Made by a program: the position numbers and the translations under genes
In this document: positions 44,801-55,960 of the stretch, piece after piece
Layout: each line of letters begins with the position of its first letter
Numbering within the stretch: the first letter of the stretch is position 1
NCBI GenBank assembly: GCA_024291935.2
Contig: CM044312.1
Coordinates: 76,775,001-76,839,000 of the forward strand
Direction: 5' to 3'
Source: Okapia johnstoni
Lineage: Eukaryota; Chordata; Mammalia; Artiodactyla; Giraffidae
DNA length: 64,000 bases
The notes under the pieces: generated by a model
Seen by the model: the letters and a program-made list of their open reading frames with translations, nothing else
The model's database searches: none
What the model was told of the DNA's origin: nothing

Positions 44801-46990
44801 CCAAACTGAAACAGAAAAGTCTTTTATAAAATGATGGGTGGTTTGTTCTACAGCTTGATGGTTCACTATAATAAGATTAAAGAATGTAAAAAATGGAAAT
44901 TTAAGTTTACGTTGAGCTTCAAAATCTCAATGCAGTTGATTGCTTGAGAATTATTCAACATTATTATGATAAAATAAACCTATATTACACCCTTCCTTAC
45001 ACATATGAACTTTATTTTTTGAAAAAAGTTGATATAGGCAAAAATAAAGGGGAAAAGTATACATTAAATCAAGACAATGAAAATTAATATCTAGGGACTT
45101 ACATACAATTTTATTCACATTTGGAAGTCAGAAGCACTTGTTTCAAGTACTGCTTTGCCACTATTTAGCTGTAAACTATTGATAAATTTATGAACTTCGG
45201 GTTCTCAATATCAATCTTGCAAGGTTCTCATTATTAAAAATGAGATTAAAGGAAAAAATAAGTTTGTAAGATATTTAGTATAATGCCAGTCACCTATTAA
45301 GGACACAGTAAATGACAGCTATTAAATGTTTATCAGAAAGTGCTTCAAGTAGGTTTTTGAGCTATACTTACACTTAGCAGAATTTAGAGCCCTGAGACCA
45401 ATTAAAATTGGAATGATCCAAAAGGCAACTTTTCAGAAAAAAATACTTAATTATATACATAATCAACAATCTAATATATTTTAGGGATAATGAAAAATTG
45501 TGTTCTTTAAATAGGAACTAATTCTGCTTTTTATCATGTAACTCCAGCCCTTTCTTTTTGTTTTCAATGTTCTAACTCTGGAATTTCATTCCAATGCACA
45601 TTTTGGAAACCTGATTGATGTTGATGATCTCTCTTAAACCAAGTCACATAGATGAAAACAAATAGACAAGGAACAGACAAAAAAAAACAAAAAACAACTG
45701 GGGAGAAGACTCATCCAAATCTTATGTTAGTAGAAAGCACTTAAAAATATTACAGGAGAGATAGTTCTTCAAAGTTGGAGCTTACAAAAAGAAATATCCA
45801 TTAAGAGATTTTTGAAATCTGAAAGAATTACAGACTTGAAAAAAAAGTTGGAAGGGAATTTATTTCACCTTTCTACCTTAAAGCAGAACTTCCTCTAAAC
45901 AATACATGTCTATCTGTCCTATTTTAAAAGACCTCCAAGTAGAAAATTTTCACCATTTCAATAAAACTAGTTATTTTGTATGATAAATTTTACACATATT
46001 TTATGTTAAATTTCAATCCATTTGTTAAATGACTTTGACATGATAAAATGATACTATTGTTTCTCACTAAACGGGGTGGTAATGTTAAAATTTTGAGGCT
46101 TACCAAATTATATTGTTTTGCTACATACTTGCATTGAAATTATCTGAGAAGCATCTTGGGTTAGTATTTTAGTATCTGAGAAGGCAAAGAGAAGAATATT
46201 TCAAGATGGAAGAACAAGTCAAGTGTATTGGAGGCAGTTGAGAGCCAAGTAAGGTAATGCCGTTCCTCTTGGAAATTATTGGTAAACATATCAAAATCAG
46301 TTTTATGGAAAAGTTTGGGGATTGGGGCAGAAGATAGTTGGAAAATGGGTTGAGAAGTGGACAGGAGGTGAGAGGAGGAGAGTAAATCTACTGCTACAGG
46401 AAAAGTTTTAGTGAAAGGAAAAGTAGAAGATACTTAATAAAGATAACAAAAAGGAAACTGGGAAGGGATGTGGTCCCAAAGGAACCTAGAAAAATGGCCT
46501 ATGACAAAAGGAGCAATATTTCCTCCATGATTTAATATTAGCAGCTGAGAATGAGAGAGGTAGATGGTCACCTTAGAAATTGGAAGATAGAAGTAGCTAG
46601 AAAAATATTAATTAAGATGTCTTCTAAGTGATGAGAAACTTGTTACAATTATGTATTCTGATGGCTAACCAGTTTTCCCCAGCTGTGTTCTGATGGCATG
46701 TAGATAGGCAATGTTTTTATTTAAATTTTAGGAATTAGGATTTAATCATGCTAGGTTAGGTTATTTGTATACAGTGAATCCCAGCTTGAAAGCGAAGAGG
46801 ATGTAGCAAGAGCACAATGGATAGGGAGAAACTGAACAGGTCAAGGGATCATAAGTATCAGTGAGATGGAATATTATCAACAGTGAAAGATGATCAAGGA
46901 AGCTGCACCTTATGGTCAGAGAGTGCATTTATATGTACACATACATTTACATAATTGGGATACAGCTTAATATACAGCTTATACTTTGTC
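41831..46990. other. Large repeat-poor block
   Basis: About 5 kb with only a MIR at 45120-45330 and one weak old-repeat phrase at 45815-45985. No ruminant SINE or LINE lies inside it, unlike both flanks. No open frame here is long enough or domain-bearing enough to call. Homeodomain-like TAATTA cores, for example in GGTTAATTACCTCC near 44106-44119, are present but expected in AT-rich DNA. Candidate noncoding conserved sequence, unproven. Confidence 0.4.
45120..45330 (+). repeat. MIR SINE
   Basis: GGAAGTCAGAAGCACTTG, TACTGCTTTGCCACTATTT, AGCTGTAAACTATTGATAAA, GGTTCTCAATATCAATCTTG and ATTTAGTATAATGCCAGTCA give MIR from head to tail. Diverged but ordered. Confidence 0.65.
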
Positions 46991-46994
46991 ACTA

Positions 46995-47140
46995 AAAATT
47001 ATTTGAACATATTTTAATGGCTGAAGTATCTACCATGTTGATATATTTAACCATTTTCCCTTTGTGGTTTTCACCATTTTTGAAATTCTAAGTAATGCTG
47101 TGATGAACATTCTTGTACATAAATTTAAGAGCCATTATAA
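46995..47140 (+). repeat. L1M 3' UTR fragment
   Basis: ACATATTTTAATGGCTGAAG, GATATATTTAACCATTTTCC and ATGCTGTGATGAACATTCTT, then TGTACATAAATTTAAG, are typical L1 3' UTR blocks. Confidence 0.6.
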
Positions 47141-47317
47141 GCAAAAATACAATTGTTCTTGTTCTCAGTAACTCAATACTTTGCTTCTCAGTATCCAAAA
47201 CCCCAGGAAAAGGAAAGTAAGGAAAATGCAATAGAATCAACATCAAACTCTAGTAGATCTTCATCTTAAATATTAATTTTTGTAATGCTGACATTTTTAG
47301 TGTGGTAGTGAATAAGA

Positions 47318-47596
47318 AGAAGGCACCCCACTCCAGTACTCTTGTCTGGAAAAATCCCATGGGCGGAGGAGCCTGATAGGCTACGGTCCATGGGGTCGCT
47401 ACGAGTCGTCACGACTGAGCAACTTCACTTTCACTTTTCACTTTCATGCACTGGAGAAGGAAATGGCAACCCACTCCAGTGTTCTTGCCTGGAGAATCCC
47501 AGGGACGGCGGAGCCTGGTGGGCTGCCATCTACGGGGTCGCACAGAGTCGGACACGACTGAAGCGACTTAGCAGCAGCAGCAGCAGCAGCAGCAGC
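47318..47596 (+). mobile_element. Bov-A2 SINE (dimer) with 11-bp target-site duplication
   Basis: A tandem Bov-A dimer starting AGAAGGCACCCCACTCCAG and ending in a (GCA)9-type tail at 47571-47598. AGTGAATAAGA flanks it at 47307-47317 and 47597-47607. The right-hand copy is also the start of a 49-bp tandem duplication. The first unit lacks about a dozen 5' bases compared with the copy at 40321. Confidence 0.95.
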
Positions 47597-47694
47597 AGTG
47601 AATAAGATTTCCATATAGATTATTCTTGATTACATAATATTTGATAGTGAATAAGATTTACACGTAGATTATTCTTGATTACATAATATGTTTG
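47597..47694. repeat. 49-bp tandem duplication (two units)
   Basis: Units 47597-47645 and 47646-47694 both begin AGTGAATAAGATTT and share AGATTATTCTTGATTACATA. Over the first 44 bases they match at 41 positions, differing only within 47611-47616 versus 47660-47665. The left edge coincides with the SINE's target-site duplication. Confidence 0.85.
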
Positions 47695-47746
47695 GTCTGA
47701 TCATTATCTTTGGCCTGATTATGTATGTGCATGCAGCAAGAACATT

Positions 47747-47960
47747 GCTTCCCTAGCGGCTCAGACGGTAAGAGGAATCTGCCTGCAGTGCAGGAGACCT
47801 GGGTTCTATCCCTGGGTCGGGACGATCCCTTAGAGAAGGGAATGGCAATCCATCCCAGTATTCTTGCCTGGAGAATTCCATGGACAGAGGAGCCTGGCAG
47901 GCTACAGTCCATGGAGTCACAAAGAGTTGGACACGACTGAGAGACTAACTCTTTAACTTT
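47747..47960 (+). mobile_element. Bov-tA SINE with 13-bp target-site duplication
   Basis: The head GCTTCCCTAGCGGCTCAGAC has a B-box-like GGTTCTATCCCTGGG, and the body ends GACACGACTGAGAGACTAAC plus a short A/T tail. CAGCAAGAACATT is duplicated perfectly at 47734-47746 and 47961-47973. It faces the minus-strand Bov-A2 52 bases away. Confidence 0.96.
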
Positions 47961-48011
47961 CAGCAAGAACATTAATTTACTATACAGTTCTGCAGTTTAC
48001 TTTGCATATCT

Positions 48012-48284
48012 GCTGCTGCTGCTAAGTCGCTTCAGTCGTGTCCGACTCTGTGCGACCCCATAGACGGCAGCCCACTAGGCTCCCCTGTCCCTGGGGTTCT
48101 CCAGGCAAGAACACTGGAGTGGGTTGCCGTTTCCTTCTCCAATGCATGAAAGTGAAAAGTGAAAGTGAAGTCTCTCAGTCGCGTCCGACTCTTCGACACC
48201 CCATGGACTGCAGCCTGCCAGGCTCCTCCGTCCATGGGATTTTCCAGGCAAGAGTACTGGAGTGGGTTGCCATTGCCTTCTCTG
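48012..48284 (-). mobile_element. Bov-A2 SINE (dimer) with 13-bp target-site duplication
   Basis: The reverse-oriented dimer has its tail (TGC)n at the left edge. The units are TTCAGTCGTGTCCGACTCTG and CTCTCAGTCGCGTCCGACTC, joined by GTGAAAAGTGAAAGTGAAG, and it ends CCATTGCCTTCTCTG. ACTTTGCATATCT occurs at 47999-48011 and 48285-48297. Well preserved. Confidence 0.96.
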
Positions 48285-48297
48285 ACTTTGCATATCT

Positions 48298-49980
48298 AGA
48301 GATATACAATACCTAAAATTTCTGAGGTCACAGGATGAATGCTGTCTTGATAATTCATAATAAAAAATTCAGATTAGACTTTTAAAAGTCTCTAAATTAC
48401 TATGCAAAGTCTAGGAAAACAAAACCCATAAATTTTCTCCAACTTGCTTTCACCTGTTATACTCATATATGAAGGCAAATTCTTCTCTTCACAAGGTTTC
48501 CCAAATTTAGTAGGTTCCTGGAATACCAGCCAATGACCTTTGTTACTACCTATAAAGATGAGACCCAATAAAGTCTGATAACAGACCAGATTTCCTGGGA
48601 GGACTTTGTAAGCATTGACTTCATAACTAAAACCACCTTTGTCCCATAAAAAGTGGTTTGTCAAACCTTTTTAAATGAGCATTGTTCTCAAATGGGACAC
48701 TCCCACAAATTTGCTCGAAAACATCCTGGTTAAAAGGAAGACAGATTCTTATTAACCTATGTAAATAACTATTTTGCCCTGAAAGTGACTTAGTAAGAGT
48801 TTTTGAACTCTGAGGGAATCAGTGAGTATCTGATAGTTTAAAATGTTTTATTTCACAAAAGCAGAGCTTATGAATTAGTAAGAAAAGTGGAAGAAGAAAG
48901 GAAGTCTTTTTCATAGAACCAGAACATATAACATTAAGACAATGTTAAAATTATTCCAAACAAAAAATAAATCAATAAATTTATCTATCAATTAACTATC
49001 ATATAATTAATTCTTGTGCATTTTGAGTCAACAGTATTTTTTTGTGAAGCTGTCTGCTTCTAGATAAAAATGGTCCTGGAAATCCTACCTCAGCCCACTG
49101 GTAGAAGTCTGAAAGCTGTCTAAGAGACGCATGTTCAGAAACCTATACCCATGGAGTCTCATGGAAGCCTGTATTGAAGAGTCTGTTCTTTGAAGTGTTA
49201 ATCGTTTGGAGCACTTTTCACAGTCCTTTTCCACAAGGCTCAGAGACTACCTTTTTTTTGTGGAAGACAGAAATTCTGTCATGTTGCACATGTAGCACAT
49301 GACAGAGGTTTCAGATAGTATGAGGATAAAACTAATTCTACAGTCTCTACTGTCTGTAGATGACAAAGATGTAATGGCTATTGTAATTTACTACTGATAA
49401 TTTTTCAATATGAATGGCCTGATAAGGAATTATAATAAGAATAATTCAATAAGACATTTTTATTAGAATAACAACAGAGATCAGGGATTATATACAAGAA
49501 TTAAAATGGTTAGCTCTGAAAATCAGTGGATGAATGAAAAATTATTGCTGTAATTATTAATATGAACTGATTCAATAAAATGACTATCTTGCATAGCTAT
49601 CAATAGTTTTTATTTATATATGAATATATTTATGTATTGAATAATTGTTTATTTTTTATGTTTAGGTAAAAGAACAGAAGCAATCCAAGTCATGATTTCT
49701 GGTATTGTATCATTTGGCTTATCTCCTTCTGAGGCTGCCACCTCCATAAAGTCTTAGCTATTACCTTAATGAACACCATCACATATATGACAATGTTCTA
49801 AGAGATATGCTAAAATTCTACTTATTTTAAAGATTAGATTCATTAAAGAGGGAAAAAAGATGTAATTTCAACTAATCTTCCCTAAACCAGCCCAACACAG
49901 TAACTTATATTACAGTCACTAAGTCTGACATTCTTAAAATCAATGGAACAGAAAAGATACAGAAGATTTTGAACTTCATT
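48298..49980. other. Unique DNA with one short hairpin
   Basis: At 49270-49312, 10-bp arms (TCTGTCATGT / ACATGACAGA) with outer GAAA/TTTC pairing form a small stem-loop. Nothing else was recognised. The 90-residue minus frame at 48392-48664 has no domain. Confidence 0.4.
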
Positions 49981-49984
49981 TTCA

Positions 49985-50275
49985 TTCAGTTCAGTTCAGT
50001 CGCTCAGTCATGTCCGACTCTTTGCAGCCCCATGGACTGCAGCACACCAGGCCTCCCTGTCCATCACCAGCTCCCAGAGTTTACTCAGACTCATGTCCAT
50101 TGAGTAGGTGATGCCATCCAACCACCTCATCTTCTGTCATCCCCTTCTCCTTCCACCTTCAGTCTTTCCCAGCATCAGGGTCTTTTCAAATGAGTCAGTT
50201 CTTTGTATCAGGTGACCAAAGCATTGGAGTTTCAGCTTCAGCATCAGTCCTTCCAATGAATATTCAGGACTGATT
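49985..50275 (-). mobile_element. Bov-B LINE, short 3' end
   Basis: CATTCAGTTCAGTTCAGTCG at the left to TCAGGACTGATTCATTAG at the right: the terminal 290 bases of Bov-B on the minus strand. It covers the same interval as the plus-strand copy at 4983-5290. Any target-site duplication is at most 6 bases (TTCATT) and is not convincing. Confidence 0.92.
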
Positions 50276-50344
50276 CATTAGTTAACTTCTAACTAGTGCA
50301 ACATAACACTTGATTTTTAAAAATTATTGATTAAATTAAATACA

Positions 50345-50690
50345 TTATTAAGACTTCATTTTTTTAAGAGCAGTTTTAGGTTCACAGCAAATTTGAGGGG
50401 AGAGTACAGAGGCTACTCTTATATGTCCTTCTCCTACATGTGCATTGCCTGCCCCATCATCAATCTTACTCAACAGAATAGTACACTTTTCACCAAGGAT
50501 GAACCTACACTGACACAGCAAATCGCCCAAAGTCCATAGATTATGTTACAGTTCACTCTTGATGTTGCACAGTCTATGAATTTGGATAGATATATAAAGA
50601 CATATATCTATCATTATAATTTGTAGATAGTATTTTCACTGTCCTAAAATTTCTCTGTTCTCTTTTTATTCTTCACATTCTCCCTCAACC
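50345..50690 (+). repeat. L1M 3' UTR fragment
   Basis: AGCAGTTTTAGGTTCACAGC, GAGAGTACAGAGGCTACTC, CAACAGAATAGTACACTTTT, GATGAACCTACACTGACACA, AAAGTCCATAGATTATGTTA, CACTCTTGATGTTGCACAG and TATTTTCACTGTCCTAAAAT follow the familiar mammalian L1M 3' UTR in order. The two short frames inside it are not genes. Confidence 0.75.
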
Positions 50691-52804
50691 ATTTGCTTAA
50701 TAGCAGAAAGTCATGTGTTTTCATTATTTCCAAATTATCATTATTAATTTATTCTCTATTGAAATAGCAATGTTTACCTTCAGTCTTATTGATATTTTCT
50801 ATATTCCAAATGTAATAGCATTTTTATATAAAATTCAATGATTAGTAAGGCAAGTATTTCAAATAATCAAGAGAAAGAAATATAACTTCTTTCCCAATGG
50901 TTGTTATACACATTTATGATTAAATATCGGTGGCCATTTGAAACTTTAGGTTTAAAAGAAAAGAGAACTAAGAATTTCCATTAATGGGGCTCACTAAATT
51001 CCACAGATATTTTCACCACATTCAAAGTAATGGTGGAGAGATAAACCAACCCTCTTCATTGATGGTAGATAACTCAAGTAATTGTCAAATGATTGTTGTG
51101 TGGCAAGCCCACAGTACGTTTGGCCAACTGTTTGGTTTGCTCCTCTATTTATGGCTATAAATAGTATGAGGAAATTTAATCCATATGCTTCTGATTCATT
51201 TACACTTGACTTATGTTGTTTTAAAGAAACATACAAATTCAAGTAGGCTTTTTAAGTCTTTTAGTTTATTTTTGAGAACTAGAAATCCGTCTATCTGTAT
51301 TCTCTCAGCTATAAATTAATTTAAGAAAAATGTAAATATTTTATACTTGACATAAGACATTTTCTATCCTTGGAAGTCCCAATAATTAGATAGTTTTCCT
51401 TTTCTTCTGTTCCTGAAAGCCAACCTACTGAGTTCCCTCTGAAGATTGAGCTTGTGCTGCTGCTCCATAAACAACCATAAATCTGGAAGGATTTCAGACT
51501 ATCTAAAGCAGGTAGAAATTTTAAAATGAAAGTATTAAGCTTTATGAGAAAAATGAGAGAATACTACTTGTTTCCAAATTTAAATAATTTATTTTTTCTA
51601 TATAGAAAGTATGTTTTATCAATGTGAATAAGTAATCGATTCACAGTCCTTACAGCATAACTTATCTGGCCTTTTCATCCTACATCTTCTGATGCCGAGA
51701 GAGAGGAATTATGAAGACTATTCTGTAAAAAGAGGTTAAAGAAGGAACTCTAAACTAAGTAGCAAACACAGCTTAAAAAGATCTACGGGTGATACTCACC
51801 CTGTAAACACTTGAATTAAGTAATTATAAAGAGTGAATTATAAAATGGAAAATTCTGTAGAGATAAGCATTTAAAAGTCTCACATATATGTGGACAAAAT
51901 AGTCTAGTTATTACTGTGTTGTGACATGTGACATTTTTTAAAAAATGACAATCATAAACCCTAATTCATTTTTTCATGTGTTCTTTAAATGCACACTTTA
52001 AAATGCCAATTAAATTAAAACATGTATTCACTAAAAAATTAGTATTATACTATTCTTGTCTGTAAGGAAAACATGGGCTGGCAGGAATAAAAACAAAAAA
52101 TCCAATTTTTTAATACTTTTGAGTATATAATAAAAATAGTAATAGTAAAATAACTCCCTTGTGGCTAAAAGGAATCATTTTCTTTCAAAGAATTTATTTT
52201 AATTTCAATATTTCTCTGCTGACCCTGCCAAAAAATGACGCCAATTGGTATCATTTTATATATGAATAGAAGTTTAGGTGTAAGCATTTATCTGGTAGGA
52301 AATAATCAGTTTCACTTGACTTTCTAAATAGTCTTCAATGACCTCTAGTCATCCAGATGGAATTGAGCACCAAGATGCTTTTCTATTTCATGGGATAATG
52401 AGCAGTTAGTTAAATGAGCTGTAAAGTACATAGTAATTGTGCCAGAACAAGTTTTATTCTTTAATAACTTTTGATATAGCAAAATTGTTCATCATTTCTC
52501 CCCTTACCCCACTCAATTTAAGACTTTGTTAGTTCAAGAGATTCAACACTGATGTGAAAAAAGATAAATTGTTTTTCTATTTTTTTTTCAGTTTGTTAAC
52601 ATTACTGCAATGAACCCTTCAAGAAACCTAAAAGTACAGTGTTTCACAGTTATGTCCCTGTAACTTTATGCAAAGTTGAGAGACCTGCAATGTCCAGCAT
52701 GGCAACCACTAACCATATGTGGTTTACAATCAGAGTTTTCAAATTGCCTACGTTGCTGCTTCCACCTAAAAACATATTCAAATTTTTAATCCTATGACTC
52801 ACTT
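50691..52804. other. Unique AT-rich DNA, nothing recognised
   Basis: No repeat family or coding signal supported. Confidence 0.4.
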
Positions 52805-53242
52805 GTTGGTTGAATTATTCTCCCTCAAAAGAAATGTTGAAGTCTTCGACTCCAGAAATTGTGAATGTGATCTTATTTGGAAACATGTTCTTTGCAGATA
52901 TAATCAAGCTGAGGTCTTCATAAGTTGAAGTAGGCCCTACCTCAACCCTATGCTTGATATCCTTGTAAAAGGAGGGTACTCTAGACACAAACAGATGTGT
53001 TTCAAGCAGAAACACAGAGTGAAGATGGCTGTGTGAAAACAAAGGCTGAGATGTGGATTTTCTGCCACTGGCCAAGGAATTTCAAGGACTATCAACAGAA
53101 TCTAGAAGTAACACGGAAGGATTCTTCCTTAGAGCCTTCTTGGTTTTCAATTTCTACCTTCCAGAACTATGAGAGAATAAATGTCTGTTCCTGTAAGCAA
53201 TGGATTTGTGGTAATTTATAATGGCAGCCCTATGAAACTAAC
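52805..53242 (+). mobile_element. MLT1-like (ERVL-MaLR class) LTR relic
   Basis: The ordered blocks are TGGTTGAATTATTCTCCC, GAAATGTTGAAGTCTTC, GTGATCTTATTTGGAAACAT, TCTTTGCAGATATAATCAAG, GATATCCTTGTAAAAGG, GGAAGGATTCTTCCTTAGAG, CTTCCAGAACTATGAGAG and the terminal GGCAGCCCTATGAAACTAAC. A solo, old, non-coding LTR with many substitutions. The frames inside it are chance. Confidence 0.75.
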
Positions 53243-53514
53243 AGAGAACTCTGACAGTTTATAAAGACTGATTCATTGAGAATCAATTTTGAAAGCCACA
53301 ATGTTTGCCGCCATGAAGGGTTACTATTGATGGAACATCCTTGACTAGACGTATTTTCTCGACCAGCCCTAGAAGCTCTTCTGCACTTAGAAATGATGTA
53401 AAGTGGGTAAAGAATGACTTTATTTCTACCCATGGTCATCAATGTAATAAATTCAGTGAATATTAAAAATCTTAATTAAATTAACTGAATCTGATACTAC
53501 TTTAATGTCTTTAT
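53243..53514. other. Short unique stretch
   Basis: Nothing recognised. Confidence 0.4.
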
Positions 53515-53640
53515 TATTTCCATTTCTATAGCGCTTCACAGATTTGGAAGCATCTTAATATACATGTTCATTTGATTCTCACAAGAACCATATGAAGCAG
53601 ACTAGACAGAACTCATTTAAAAATAATAAATGTTCATTCC
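53515..53640 (+). repeat. Ancient MIR/L2-class repeat fragment
   Basis: ATAGCGCTTCACAGATTTGG, TTCATTTGATTCTCACAAG and AACCATATGAAGCAGACTAG follow the 'aagcgctttacat...tcatttaatcctcacaaca'-type layout. A similar fragment is at 62760-62885. Confidence 0.45.
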
Positions 53641-55539
53641 TTAAGGACAGTGCTTTATATTTCTCTGTTTTCAGTGAAAGACATTAAAAGTACTAAGAAA
53701 ATGTTTTGTTTTGAATGAATCTCCATTTCTGAAATAGAGAACTAGGCTTTGAGAAGCTAAGTCTATAGTGGTAGACATGAAATTTGGACTCTGCCTATCT
53801 GACTCTACTTTATTTTATTTTTTGTTTATTTTTTTCTTCCTGGACTGCATTTGGGAGTAAAAGTGGTAATCTCTCATTAGGATTAGTCCATTTCTGCTAT
53901 GAATTCATGGGTATCAAAAACACCTTAGCTTCTTCCTCAGTTGTTTCCAAAACTTCTTTTAAATTTATTGATGCAATATAAGGTGAAAGGTCCACTAATT
54001 TTAATAAATCAAGAATGCTTTTCAAGCACAATATCTCCAACTCTCTTTATTTATAAAAGACTAGATTTTGACTTTGGTTTACTTTTATAAAGCTCTAGAA
54101 TAGGGATTACTAACTCTGGTGTTGGGACCTAAGGAATTTCAAAACTAAGCAAAATAAAGTTTCCTTAAATGTTTAAGACAATCCCATGCAGTGTTGTTTA
54201 GGTAACAAAAAGAGTTATTTTTAAATACAACAAACAATTTATTCAATAAGGACAATAATTATTATTCTAGGCATCTCTACAATCTAGTGTTCATCAGGAT
54301 ATGATCAAATAAACCATATTTTGTTTATTTGCCTGAAAGAGCTTTCCTACCCTAACAGCAATTGTATAAAGGACCTAAAGTGCATATTCTGTGCAATATA
54401 ATTTCACACAAGACTAAAGCACAGCGGTCTTATTACAGCAGTGCATGGCAAATGGTAGGCTTTCTCTACACATAAAGTAAACAGAAGTAGAAACAGATGA
54501 AAAACAGCTGGAGTTCAGCATTATATGGAGTCTATATTTCCATGCACCTCTAGGTGTGATGTTATTTTGACTAGATCTTAGCATCCTCCAGGAACTTTCA
54601 GGTGCTTTGGCAAATAAGTAGCTACAGAACCATCATAAAACAACGCACCAAGAAAGAATATGCTCAGACCCAAAACTAAGTGCCCCGAATTAAAACAGTT
54701 TATTATGCCAGAATGACTTACAAATAAAACATAGGTTTAATTTTATAAGGTAACATAAAAGATGTTACTTAAGAGGCAAACTCATCTAGAAAGTTTTATT
54801 GCCCCCATAATTTATTATGAAATTAATCCATTGCGTGTTTGCACCAGGTCTGTTCACGGAAGGGAACCTTCATGTTATCCAAATCAGATTGAGAGGTATA
54901 AATCGAGACTCCCAAATGGAGTACTAAGCACACTTCAAAAAGCCAACCATATGGACTGTGTTTATGAATGTTTTTACTTGAGTCATAACATTAGACAAAG
55001 GGGAAAAAAATCAACCAGGGCTATTTTTCTGACTAGTCTGTGCATAATCTAGAAAGAAAAGATGGTTTTTGTTAAAATACAAAAATAAGTGCTTTTGTTT
55101 CAAAATAAAGAACTCTTCAGGAAGAGCTCTTGCTCTCTTTCTCTTGCTGGTCCTCATAAAACATATTTGGATAAAAATGTCAGAGAAAACATGCTAAGGT
55201 ATTGATTTTTAGATATCTGGAAAGCTTTGTTTATTCTTGAGATATTTCAGTTCTGTTGATCAATTCTTACTGACTGCAAATCTAAGAATGTATTATCTAT
55301 TTGATTGAACATGTAAAAGCTACTTTTCTGGACATGTAAGTTCTCATTATAAAGGGGAAAAGATTAGGTTAACTATTCAGAAAAACTGAATTTGGATACT
55401 TTCTCTACCTTTTATTAATCATTTGAATAATCAAAAAATTCATTATCATCAACTCTGAATTAGGGAATATGATGACCATAAGCAAAGTGAAGGTTAAACA
55501 TTATTCAGAGAATCAAATGAGATGATGTTTGTGAAAAAT
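53641..55539. other. Unique DNA, nothing recognised
   Basis: The 96-residue plus frame at 54762-55052 was inspected and has no domain or exon-like borders. Confidence 0.4.
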
Positions 55540-55960
55540 ATTTACATATCTAATTTGCATTAATATTAGATATTTTAGTAATAGATATATTTAATTATAA
55601 ATTATTTATGTACAAACATTAAATAGCATTTTCAGCCTTCTAAGAAAATATACATTTCTAGTTAACAGTGGTATCTTTCTTGTGATTCAATAATACCTCA
55701 AGTATATCATGAATATGTTAATAATACATAACATTAATAATTGCATTATTATTAATTCTAATTAATATCATGCAATAAATTAATACAATATCTAATTTAG
55801 GTAATTGATGTATTTAAATGCGTACTTTAAATACATTACATTAATACACATCATTAATACATAATAAATATTATCCCATTCATGTATATGTATATATAGA
55901 TTCACATATTCATATCTATAAATAAACACATCTCCATGTATACATGTTCACTTTTAATTA
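55540..55960. repeat. Very AT-rich low-complexity block with stem-loops
   Basis: Dense ATTAATA/TAATACAT-type words. An 11-bp-arm palindrome (ATGTATTTAAA / TTTAAATACAT) sits at 55808-55836 and an imperfect inverted repeat around 55733-55786. This composition is typical of matrix-attachment-like or easily unwound DNA; function unknown. Confidence 0.5.

Noticed and set aside
47571..47598. CAG-type trinucleotide run that could suggest a coding polyglutamine tract
   Set aside because: It is the (AGC)n tail of a Bov-A2 SINE; the same tail occurs at 40582-40600 and, reversed, at 48011-48024.
47318..48284. Regularly spaced similar units resembling a repeat array or CRISPR
   Set aside because: The units are SINEs of different type and orientation, each with its own target-site duplication; no short repeats with uniform spacers.
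52805..53242. Possible endogenous retrovirus with coding genes near the MLT1-like LTRs
   Set aside because: The two LTR-like relics (also 59149-59600) differ, are 5.9 kb apart, and no gag-pol-like frame lies between them; each reads as a solo old LTR.
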